A stretch of 10,025 nt of DNA from Paraprevotella sp. (GTDB lineage Bacteria > Bacteroidota > Bacteroidia > Bacteroidales > Bacteroidaceae): NCBI GenBank assembly GCA_021205005.1, contig JAJPYK010000293.1, positions 1 through 10,025 on the forward strand, in the 5' to 3' direction. A model generated the notes under the pieces. That model was not told where the DNA came from and made no database searches. It was given only the letters and a program-made list of their open reading frames with translations. This document shows positions 1-5,376 of the stretch, piece after piece. The position numbers and the translations under genes were made by a program. How positions within the stretch are numbered: position 1 is the first letter of the stretch; each line of letters starts with the position of its first letter.

Positions 1-773
1 ACATCGCAACGGTTCAGAATGGCGCCGGCCGTGATGCGGCTTCCCCTCTGGAAGATGAACTCGCGCGCGAAGACTTGTGCGCCCACCAGAGTCGGGGATT
101 CTTCTTGACTGCATACCGTGCCGTTTTCCAGCAGGGTGCTCCCTTCGATACGGCAGAACGGACCGATGCGGACGTTCACGATCCTCCCGCAATCTTCTAT
201 CAGGCTTCCGTTGCCGATTTGTCCTCGCCGGCTCCGGTTGCCGTCTGCATGGTTTCGGGCCATTGTGCGGAGGCGGTCGATGAGCGGGCGGTCGTGGCGG
301 TACATGGCTTGCAGGTAGGCCTCCTGTGAGGACAGTCCGGAATGTAGGATGATTTCCCGTCCGCCGGTTTCGCTGAGTACCTGTATTTCCGTGCCTTCGC
401 CGAAACAGCTTTCTCCCTCGACGGCCAGTACGCCCGAACGGGCTATCACGACCTGTTCTCCGATGTCGTAGCGGGCGATGTAGCCGTGGATATGGTCGAT
501 CAGACAATCATTGCCCACCGTAGTGTCGTGCAGCGTGGCGTGATAGATGCCGGAGTGTCGGCGCAGTCCGCCTTCCAGTGTCAGCGTTTGGCGGAAGCAC
601 CCGATGCGGTTCACGCCGGAAAAGCAGACATGGGAGAGATAAGCCGGGTCAAAATCCGGATGTACGCGGAGCAGCGTCCAGTCATCTGCCGTACAATATT
701 GTCGTTGCAGTTGTTCCGTTTCCGCATTCGTGAGCGGACGGTAAGTCGGGGTGATGTCGGATTCCAAGTGCAT
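1..773 (-). CDS. DUF4954 hexapeptide-repeat protein, N-terminal part (runs off left edge)
   Basis: The minus strand is open from the left edge to here and gives 257 complete codons. The protein begins MHLESDITPTYRPLTNAE and continues with FSGVNRIGCF, GGLRRHSGIYHATLHDTT, an IARYDIGEQVVI stretch and VEGESCFGEGTEIQVLSE. Repeated short turns of the V-x-I-G-x-x-x-x-I kind are those of a left-handed beta-helix, as in hexapeptide acyltransferases, and the order matches the DUF4954 family of Bacteroidales, whose members are about 650 residues, so roughly the first 40% is present. The enzymatic role of the family is not known to me; sugar-nucleotide or acyl transfer is only suggested by the fold. The frame stays open upstream to an ATG at 866, adding 31 Lys/Arg-rich residues. 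I prefer 773 because family similarity begins there, but 866 is possible. It is transcribed divergently from the methyltransferase-like gene. Confidence 0.85.
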   Translation of the reverse strand, partial: MHLESDITPTYRPLTNAETEQLQRQYCTADDWTLLRVHPDFDPAYLSHVCFSGVNRIGCFRQTLTLEGGLRRHSGIYHATLHDTTVGNDCLIDHIHGYIARYDIGEQVVIARSGVLAVEGESCFGEGTEIQVLSETGGREIILHSGLSSQEAYLQAMYRHDRPLIDRLRTMARNHADGNRSRRGQIGNGSLIEDCGRIVNVRIGPFCRIEGSTLLENGTVCSQEESPTLVGAQVFAREFIFQRGSRITAGAILNRCD

Positions 774-876
774 GTCTTTTCGATGTTTTGTCGGTTTGCG
801 GTTTTTATGTGCATAAAGGAACTGCTTTTTTTCGAGAAAAGCGGCACGCAGCCTTGTCTTTTTCATATTCGGGCAT

Positions 877-901
877 AAAAAAAGGGTCAGCGCTCTGACC
901 C
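877..901 (-). terminator. Intrinsic terminator or attenuator in the DUF4954 leader
   Basis: Read on the minus strand, GGGTCAG and CTGACCC form a perfect 7-bp stem with loop AGCG (884-901), followed at once by seven T residues (877-883). It lies between the promoter at 945-975 and both candidate DUF4954 start codons (866 and 773). An RNA of about 65 nt would therefore be released unless polymerase reads through, the arrangement of an attenuator. Confidence 0.7.
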
Positions 902-940
902 AACCTTTGTTAACCTTAAATCTAATACTATGAAAAACAC
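887..940 (-). other. Possible 17-residue leader peptide overlapping the terminator stem
   Basis: A GTG at 940 opens a frame reading MFFIVLDLRLTKVGSER, and its TGA (887-889) lies inside the 5' half of the terminator stem. A ribosome stopping there would cover the stem and could allow read-through. The codons are rich in Phe, Ile, Val and Leu. The GTG sits almost at the predicted transcription start, so translation would have to be essentially leaderless. This is an inference from position only; the conserved unit could be RNA structure instead. Confidence 0.25.
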
Positions 941-944
941 GATG

Positions 945-975
945 CAAAGGTAGGACTTTTTCAGTTAGTGACAAA
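945..975 (-). promoter_or_regulatory. Bacteroidetes-type promoter for the DUF4954 gene
   Basis: On the minus strand TTTG (plus positions 972-975) is followed by exactly 19 bases and TACCTTTG (945-952). This fits the Bacteroidetes primary sigma consensus TTTG-N19-TAnnTTTG at every fixed base. Transcription should begin a few bases downstream, about 941-944, and run toward the DUF4954 gene. Confidence 0.8.
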
Positions 976-1044
976 ATATAAGGGCTTTATCCTCCGAAAC
1001 CGGTGTTTTTCTTGATTTATATCAATGGGTAGTTTTTTTTATGT

Positions 1045-1052
1045 TATATTTG
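1045..1052 (+). promoter_or_regulatory. -7 element (TATATTTG) of the methyltransferase-like gene
   Basis: TATATTTG matches TAnnTTTG and lies about 34 bases before the chosen ATG at 1086. No TTTG is found 19 bases upstream, so only the -7 half is supported. It overlaps the upstream in-frame ATG at 1041, which argues against that ATG as the start. The region 867-1085 thus holds two divergent promoters and no other gene. Confidence 0.45.
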
Positions 1053-1085
1053 TGCCTGCGAAAAATAAAACATGAACAGATAAGC

Positions 1086-1688
1086 ATGATCAACAGACTA
1101 TGGATCGGGTTGAAACGGTTCAGATACCGTCGGGGCTACGGGGTACATTCTCCGTTTGCGTTCGACTTCTTGACGTATGTGGTATATGAACGGGGCGAAT
1201 ATTACGCTTACGAAGAGCTGAAGAAGCGTTTCCCTTATTCTTCGGGTCAAGGTCGGAGTAGGGCGGTGAAGTGCCGTAAGTTTTTGTTTCGGCTGGCCAA
1301 CTATGTGCATCCGCAGACGATACGCCTTTATGGCGGTGTGGAAGAGTCGTGGGAGGCTTATTTGTCGGCCGGTTTTCCGTCAGCCCGGATCTTCCGCGAT
1401 AACGAGACGGATGAGCGGGAGCAGGGGGACGGGAAGACGGCCTTCTGCGAACTGAGGGTGGTTGGCGGCCTGACGCCTGCGGAAGAATGGGCCGGTATAG
1501 CCTCCGGATTGCCTCCGGGACGTTCCGTCTGTGTACTGACGGGCATACACGTTTCGGACGCGGCCGCAGCGCAATGGGAGGCTGTGAAACAGTTGCCCTC
1601 CGTCATCGTGAGTTTCGACTTGTATGATTACGGTCTGCTTTTCTATGACGTATCGAAGCAGAGACAACATTATATAGTGAATTTTTAA
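1086..1688 (+). CDS. Bacteroidales SAM-methyltransferase-like protein
   Basis: A 200-residue protein beginning [30 protein letters not shown] and ending [25 protein letters not shown]. The opening [10 protein letters not shown] and the closing [10 protein letters not shown] are signatures I associate with a Bacteroidetes family related to class I SAM-dependent O-methyltransferases. No clear glycine-rich SAM motif (E/DxGxGxG) is visible: the equivalent place reads [14 protein letters not shown]. The protein may therefore be a divergent or non-catalytic relative, and no substrate can be named. The start at 1086 is chosen over 1041 because the promoter -7 box covers 1045-1052. The gene ends 10 bases before the adenosyltransferase gene, so the two are probably cotranscribed. 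Confidence 0.7.
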   Translation: MINRLWIGLKRFRYRRGYGVHSPFAFDFLTYVVYERGEYYAYEELKKRFPYSSGQGRSRAVKCRKFLFRLANYVHPQTIRLYGGVEESWEAYLSAGFPSARIFRDNETDEREQGDGKTAFCELRVVGGLTPAEEWAGIASGLPPGRSVCVLTGIHVSDAAAAQWEAVKQLPSVIVSFDLYDYGLLFYDVSKQRQHYIVNF

Positions 1689-1698
1689 TCTGAGGAAG

Positions 1699-2256
1699 AT
1701 GGATAAAAGTAAAGTATATACTCGTACCGGAGACCGGGGGATGACCAGCCTGAACGGCGGTTTGCGCGTGTCGAAGACCGATGTCAGAGTGGAGGCTTAT
1801 GGAACGGTGGATGAACTGAATGCCCATATCGGTGAATTGATCACTTATCTGGAACGTGAAGACGATCGCGTGCGGCTGACGCGGATTCAAGGCGATCTGT
1901 TTGTTATCGGGGCCTATTTGGCTACGGACGAGACCCGTGCGAAAACGAAAATGCAGACGGTGGTGACAGAAGAGGACGTGAAGTGGATGGAGCAGGCCAT
2001 CGACGAGGCGGAAGACGGGCTTCCGGTATGGCGCGGTTTTATTTTGCCGGGAGGCTCGCGCGGGGCAGCCGTATGCCATGTTTGCCGTACGGTATGTCGC
2101 CGTGCGGAACGCCGCATTCTCAGTTTGGCCGAAACGGCGGAAGTGCTTCCCGAAGTGTGCGCTTATGTCAATCGTCTGTCGGATTATCTCTTCGTTCTTT
2201 CCCGCAAAATGCTATTTCTTGAGGGTAAAGATGAAATTCTGTGGCAGAAACGTTGA
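1699..2256 (+). CDS. PduO-type cob(I)alamin adenosyltransferase
   Basis: A 185-residue protein, the normal length of the PduO-type ATP:cob(I)alamin adenosyltransferases. These move the 5'-deoxyadenosyl group of ATP onto the cobalt of reduced cobalamin, making coenzyme B12 in the cytoplasm. The N-terminal ATP-binding signature [15 protein letters not shown] (residues 7-21) is present, followed by [20 protein letters not shown]. Near the C-terminus [11 protein letters not shown] and [16 protein letters not shown] carry the conserved Arg and N-R-L-S-D-x-L-F motifs of the active site. A good ribosome binding site, GAGGAAG, lies directly before the ATG. It follows the methyltransferase-like gene by 10 bases in a likely operon. 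No cobalamin riboswitch is visible upstream. Nothing suggests it is broken. Confidence 0.95.
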   Translation: MDKSKVYTRTGDRGMTSLNGGLRVSKTDVRVEAYGTVDELNAHIGELITYLEREDDRVRLTRIQGDLFVIGAYLATDETRAKTKMQTVVTEEDVKWMEQAIDEAEDGLPVWRGFILPGGSRGAAVCHVCRTVCRRAERRILSLAETAEVLPEVCAYVNRLSDYLFVLSRKMLFLEGKDEILWQKR

Positions 2257-2282
2257 AGATATAGAAAATATGATTATTTTTG
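2252..2282 (+). promoter_or_regulatory. Promoter of the DUF2795 gene
   Basis: GTTG (2252-2255), 19 bases, then TATTTTTG (2275-2282) fits the Bacteroidetes TTTG-N19-TAnnTTTG consensus with one mismatch. The upstream box overlaps the stop codon of the adenosyltransferase gene. The expected transcript start leaves a leader of about 38 bases before the ATG at 2326. Confidence 0.7.
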
Positions 2283-2325
2283 CGCCCAAATAGAAAAATG
2301 AAGTTGTTTATAAACATTTTAAACT

Positions 2326-2547
2326 ATGTATTGGACTTTGGAATTGGCTTCAAAATTAGAGGATGCACCGTGGCCAGCCACCAAGGATGAGCTGATTGAT
2401 TACGCCATGCGTTCCGGCGCTCCGTTGGAAGTGATTGAGAACCTGCAAGAGATAGAGGACGAAGGCGAAATCTATGAGACCATAGAAGATGTTTGGCCGG
2501 ACTATCCCACAAAAGAAGATTTCCTCTTCAATGAGGATGAATATTGA
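2326..2547 (+). CDS. Small DUF2795 domain protein
   Basis: A 73-residue, strongly acidic protein. It matches the short DUF2795 proteins found throughout Bacteroidales: MYWTLELASKLEDAPWPATKDELIDYA followed by a G-A-P-L-E-V-I-E-N-L helix and a Glu/Asp-rich tail ending LFNEDEY. The A-P-W-P-A-T-K-D-E-L-I-D-Y-A block and the following helix are the domain core (residues 13-45). No biochemical role is established to my knowledge. It has its own promoter, and no partner gene follows it on the chromosome side because the mobile element begins within about 100 bases. It is complete and looks like core-genome DNA. Confidence 0.9.
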   Translation: MYWTLELASKLEDAPWPATKDELIDYAMRSGAPLEVIENLQEIEDEGEIYETIEDVWPDYPTKEDFLFNEDEY

Positions 2548-2578
2548 TAGCTTCTTAATAAGCTAAATCATTAAATAT

Positions 2579-2615
2579 CAGTGCGATGAATAAAGATAAT
2601 TTATTTGTCGCGCTG
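2579..2615 (+). terminator. Long hairpin after the DUF2795 gene
   Basis: CAGTGCGATGAATAAA (2579-2594) can pair with 2600-2615 over all 16 positions: 13 Watson-Crick pairs and three G-U pairs, around the loop GATAA. The downstream run is only TTTT (2619-2622), so as an intrinsic terminator it is of moderate quality. It could instead be a structure at the edge of the element. Confidence 0.5.
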
Positions 2616-2641
2616 GTGTTTTATGGTGCTTGACGGTGTGA

Positions 2642-2695
2642 TTTGTTTGTCTAAATTGCGGTTTTCTTCTCAAAAACCGGGTTTGTTTGTCTAAA
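2642..2695. repeat. Direct repeat of a 14-mer flanking a small inverted repeat (element left end)
   Basis: TTTGTTTGTCTAAA occurs at 2642-2655 and again, identically, at 2682-2695, 40 bases apart. Between them CGGTTTT (2659-2665) and AAAACCG (2673-2679) form a 7-bp inverted repeat. Paired direct repeats next to an integrase gene are typical of integrase or excisionase arm-binding sites near attL. The last bases also form the promoter region of the integrase gene. Confidence 0.45.
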
Positions 2696-2701
2696 ATACA
2701 T

Positions 2702-2709
2702 TACCTTTG
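2702..2709 (+). promoter_or_regulatory. -7 element (TACCTTTG) of the integrase gene
   Basis: TACCTTTG matches TAnnTTTG. The nearest upstream TTTG boxes (2682-2685 and 2686-2689) lie inside the second 14-mer repeat, 16 and 12 bases away rather than 19, so the upstream half is imperfect. The overlap with the repeat would let a repeat-binding protein control integrase expression. A strong GGGAGG ribosome site (2733-2738) follows before the ATG at 2747. Confidence 0.4.
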
Positions 2710-2746
2710 CTTCTCCTCAGGAATATTGAATTGGGAGGAAAAGCAT

Positions 2747-4102
2747 ATGGGAAGACCAAAAAGACTATATCCATTGGGCAAATACCGCCTTCGCACGCCG
2801 AAAGTGGTTGACAAGGAAAAAGCCTATCCTGTCGAGTTGGAATACACTTGGAACAGGCAGGTAATCCGTAAGACAACGAATGTCTTTGTCAAGGTTGCGG
2901 ACTGGAACCAGAACGGCAACCAGGGACGAGGTGAAATTCGTGCAAGTCATGGCGGTGAATCCAAACGACTTAACCAGTTATAGCTGGCACGTGTTGAACG
3001 TATAGATTCGCAACTTGCCGAATATAACGAAAAACATCCTAATCAGATAACCGCTGATGTCGTATCCGGCTTTCTTGCGGACAAGCCTCTCGCACGTTGT
3101 GACCAGGGAAAAGACTTCGTGGAGTTTACATTGGAACGTCTTTCTTCAGACTATGCAAGAAACAGAATCGGAAGGAGCCGGTATGAAAACGGAAAGAGCT
3201 GCATGAATATATTCCAAACATTCCTGAGGGCTACCCGACAGGGAACCTATCGTTCTGACAGCATTTATGTAGGCGATATGACTCCGGAGCTGTTAGACAG
3301 CTATATATTATGGCGCAGGGAAATCAAGCAGAATAGTGATGCCACTATCAACCACTCTCTGACTCCGATAATAAAAGCATGTGCATACGCCTGTGAAATG
3401 GGCATGATGGAACCTGCCGTCAATGCAAGGATTCAGGATATGCGCATTGTGACTAAGGTATCGCTTTCTGAAGAAGAGGCAGAGTTTGACGGCAAAAGTC
3501 TCAGTAAGGAACAGATGGCGGCATTGCTGGAATATTACAAGACCTGTACTGAACCTCGTAGAAAAGAATTTCTGGAAATGTTCTTCTTTGCGTTCCACGC
3601 CTGCGGACTCCGTGTAGTGGATGTGATGACCTAGCAATGGAAACATATCGACTTCGCAAGGAAAGAGTTGCGGAAGATTATGATAAAGACAAACAAACGA
3701 CATGTCATACCGCTTACTGAACCTGCATTACATATATTACAGCAATGGCGGGAAAAACGTGAGGGATGCCGATATGTGTTCAACCTTGTAAAAGAGACTT
3801 TGGATTTGGATGATGCGGAGGCACTGTACAAAGCCCGTAACAATGCCACTAAATGCATTAATCAGTCACTGGCCGTTGTCGGTGAGCAGATCGGCCTTCC
3901 GTTCAGTCTCTCGATGCACGCAGCCCGTCACTCGTTTGCGGTTTTTGCGCTGAACAAGGGATTATCCATGTCGGTAGTCAGCCGTCTGCTCGGACATAGC
4001 AGCACGGATATTACAGAGAAGGTTTATGCCCGTTTCTTGCCGGAAACGCTATCGGCAGAGGTGGCAAAACTAAGCAGCGAATTAATCAACTTGACTATAT
4101 AA
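2747..4102 (+). pseudogene. Tyrosine recombinase/integrase interrupted by two in-frame TAG codons
   Basis: One continuous frame of 451 codons encodes a full Bacteroides-type phage-integrase-family recombinase. It is interrupted by TAG at codon 79 (2981-2983) and codon 296 (3632-3634), with no frameshift. The N-terminal arm-binding part starts MGRPKRLYPLGKYRLRTPK. The SAM-like core-binding part covers about residues 125-235. The catalytic part has every expected residue: Arg289 in HACGLRVVD, Lys near 314-317 in IKTNKRH, His391 and Arg394 in HAARHSF, His417 in LLGHSSTD, and the nucleophile Tyr427 in EKVYARF. It ends in TAA. In the family the second site normally reads T-L-Q-W, so TAG there is one base from Leu TTG. 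Read conventionally, the gene yields only fragments of 78, about 212 and about 144 residues, so integration is probably lost. Suppression or sequencing error are alternatives. The start is set by GGGAGG nine bases upstream. Confidence 0.88.
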
Positions 4103-4125
4103 TCACTGTGAAAAGATAAAGAAAC

Positions 4126-4413
4126 ATGATATCATTGCCATTCCGAGTTGCATGTATCCTGATAGCAGGATTCCTTATTGTACTGGCTGTAACCTATATA
4201 TACAAATTAAACAGCCGTAAGGTGTTCTGGGGTGTGGGGCTCACCACCATTATCGGCATTCTCTTCCTTCTTGGCTTAGGGGTGCTTCGTCCATCTTGGG
4301 GTACAGAAACCGGCACGGCTGTCATTGTGGGAATCAGTACCGCTATCGGATGTGCAATGACGCTGATATATGCAGCAGAGGACTTACATCAAAAGAAGCG
4401 AATTAAGGGATAG
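4126..4413 (+). CDS. Three-helix membrane protein (possibly the N-terminal part of an amber-split gene)
   Basis: A 95-residue hydrophobic protein starting 23 bases after the integrase stop. Three membrane-spanning segments are visible at about residues 7-26 (VACILIAGFLIVLAVTYIY), 34-53 (WGVGLTTIIGILFLLGLGVL) and 63-83 (TAVIVGISTAIGCAMTLIY). The tail HQKKRIKG is basic, which places the C-terminus in the cytoplasm. I recognise no named family. It ends in TAG (4411-4413), and the same frame stays open beyond it into the next ORF down to 4800. It may therefore be the membrane anchor of a single 224-residue protein. Position right after the integrase suggests an accessory role in the element, but nothing shows what that is. 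Confidence 0.6.
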   Translation: MISLPFRVACILIAGFLIVLAVTYIYKLNSRKVFWGVGLTTIIGILFLLGLGVLRPSWGTETGTAVIVGISTAIGCAMTLIYAAEDLHQKKRIKG

Positions 4414-4443
4414 AACATCACAGAAACTGAATCTGTGGAAGAT

Positions 4444-4800
4444 ATGGTTCCAGATCACCATAAAGTGACTTTACCGTCTCGGCTTGATACTGAAGCAGCA
4501 AGAAGAGTCTTTGCCAAAGCGATTGAGGAAGGATATATCGTTGTCGGTGGTGACCATTATGAGTGGACTTTGAACAAAGTCCTTCTTGCGTATATGTGCG
4601 GACGTATCTATTGCGAAGATTATCCTGAAAAAACAATATATGATGAGAAAGCATACTGGATGCCTGGCAGGGTGGAATTATTTCCGGGTACTGAATTAGA
4701 TAAGTTATTTAACATGAAAGATCTGACTCAATCAAGGCATACTCGAAAAAACAAAGCTGCGCCCACAGGATCCGAGAAAATTGACAAGTTATTTGAGTAG
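4444..4800 (+). CDS. Small soluble element protein, in frame with the preceding membrane ORF
   Basis: From the first ATG (4444) this ORF has 118 residues; a GTG at 4435 is an alternative start. It begins MVPDHHKVTLPSRLDTEAARRVF and has a compact core: TLPSRLDTEAARRVFAKAI, then EGYIVVGGDHYEWTLNKVLLAYMCGRIY. This resembles a short domain I have seen in Bacteroides element proteins (LP-x-x-L-x-T-x-x-A-R-x-x-F-x-x-A), of unknown function. The C-terminal tail (NMKDLTQSRHTRKNKAAPTGSEKIDK) is basic and looks disordered. No convincing ribosome binding site precedes 4444 or 4435, which fits the idea that it was once translated as the C-terminal part of the membrane ORF through a now-TAG codon at 4411. 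Its own stop is TAG, inside a terminator hairpin. Confidence 0.55.
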   Translation: MVPDHHKVTLPSRLDTEAARRVFAKAIEEGYIVVGGDHYEWTLNKVLLAYMCGRIYCEDYPEKTIYDEKAYWMPGRVELFPGTELDKLFNMKDLTQSRHTRKNKAAPTGSEKIDKLFE

Positions 4801-4821
4801 TCAATGTGCTACTCTTTTTTT
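4795..4821 (+). terminator. Intrinsic terminator of the integrase unit
   Basis: GAGTAG (4795-4800) pairs with CTACTC (4809-4814) around an 8-base loop and is followed by a run of T. The stem includes the TAG stop of the preceding ORF. It separates the integrase transcription unit from the region upstream of the helix-turn-helix gene. Confidence 0.7.
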
Positions 4822-4871
4822 GTTTGATAAGCAGCAGGTTATAAATTCATCACTTCCGTGTTATATACAAC

Positions 4872-4910
4872 TCTAACACGACCTCTAACATAGTATCTAA
4901 TTCATTCTAA
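4872..4910. repeat. TCTAA repeat array (iteron-like)
   Basis: TCTAA occurs at 4872, 4884, 4896 and 4906, giving spacings of 12, 12 and 10 bases, close to one DNA turn. Three copies extend to TCTAACA. Regular helical spacing upstream of a DNA-binding protein and primase-like genes suggests binding sites, either iterons of a replication origin or operators. The same TCTAA also ends both 14-mers at the left end of the element. Confidence 0.4.
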
Positions 4911-4940
4911 CACCCAAATTCCTAAAGAGTTTGAACCTTT

Positions 4941-5028
4941 GCACCGTGCTTTTGGTACGATGTGCACAGTCGTATCATAGCACGTAAACCCGGCTTACAG
5001 TCCGAGTGTGCATAAGGGCGGTTAAGCC
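4941..5028. promoter_or_regulatory. Palindrome-rich control region before the HTH gene
   Basis: After the repeat array this stretch contains GCAC-c-GTGC (4941-4949), TACGA...TCGTA around a central GTGCAC (about 4956-4974), and GGCTTA (4992-4997) facing TAAGCC (5023-5028). No gene fits between 4801 and 5043. The best promoter-like match is AACCTTTG at 4934-4941, one base off TAnnTTTG and without an upstream TTTG. I read the region as the control region of the HTH operon, and possibly an origin for the circular form; neither is proven. Confidence 0.35.
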
Positions 5029-5043
5029 ATAATACAATAAACT

Positions 5044-5376
5044 ATGGCTCAAAAATTAAATGGAGAAAAGGAACTATGCGACCGGGAACTGCTTGAAAAG
5101 ATTCTCAGCATAGTAGAGAAACAGGAGAAACTGCCGCTTCCGGCTCATGAAGGTAGGTATCGTCTATATGACAACAAGTCTTTGATGGAGAAGTTGAACA
5201 TCAAAGATAAGTATCTTAAAAAGTTGCGAGACAACGGTTATCTCGGTTACTCGCGTGAAGGTGATAAATACTGGTACACGCAGGAAGACGTGGATCGTTT
5301 TCTGCGCCGTTTCCATTATGAAGCTTTCGCTATTGGTGATGAACTTCCCAAACAGGAAGGAGGTGGCTATGTTTGA
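5044..5376 (+). CDS. Helix-turn-helix DNA-binding protein (excisionase/MerR-like)
   Basis: A 110-residue basic protein. Residues 1-35 look helical (a coiled-coil-like stretch, DRELLEKILSIVEKQEKL). Residues about 41-92 form a winged helix-turn-helix of the HTH_17/excisionase kind: RLYDNKSLMEKLNIKDKYLKKLRDNGYLGYSREGDKYWYTQEDVDRFLRRF, shown here as the pattern Y-D-N-K-S-L...L-K-K-L-R-D-N-G-Y-L...Y-W-Y. In Bacteroides mobilizable elements such small proteins sit at the head of the primase/mobilisation operon and act as excisionase or repressor. It follows the TCTAA array and palindromes, which are natural candidate binding sites. Its stop overlaps the DUF3987 start by 8 bases, so the two are translationally coupled. 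It looks intact. Confidence 0.75.
   Translation: MAQKLNGEKELCDRELLEKILSIVEKQEKLPLPAHEGRYRLYDNKSLMEKLNIKDKYLKKLRDNGYLGYSREGDKYWYTQEDVDRFLRRFHYEAFAIGDELPKQEGGGYV
5357..5364 (+). promoter_or_regulatory. Strong Shine-Dalgarno AAGGAGGT that fixes the DUF3987 start
   Basis: AAGGAGGT is a near-perfect anti-16S match, unusual for Bacteroidetes, placed five bases before the ATG at 5369 and inside the end of the HTH gene. It decides the start at 5369 against the longer open frame that reaches 5255. Confidence 0.7.

Noticed and set aside
486..878. Plus-strand ORF of 130 codons over the left gene
   Set aside because: It lies antisense to the DUF4954 frame, which has clear family sequence; the product has no recognisable pattern.
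930..953. Plus-strand mini-ORF MKNTMQR in the divergent intergenic region
   Set aside because: It is on the strand opposite to the well-supported promoter, has no promoter of its own, and ends after seven codons.
1041..1085. Upstream ATG as the start of the methyltransferase-like gene
   Set aside because: The TATATTTG promoter element at 1045-1052 overlaps this codon, so it would not be in the message.
4872..4910. CRISPR-like repeats
   Set aside because: The repeat unit is only 5-7 bases with 5-7-base gaps; no spacers of CRISPR length and no cas genes.
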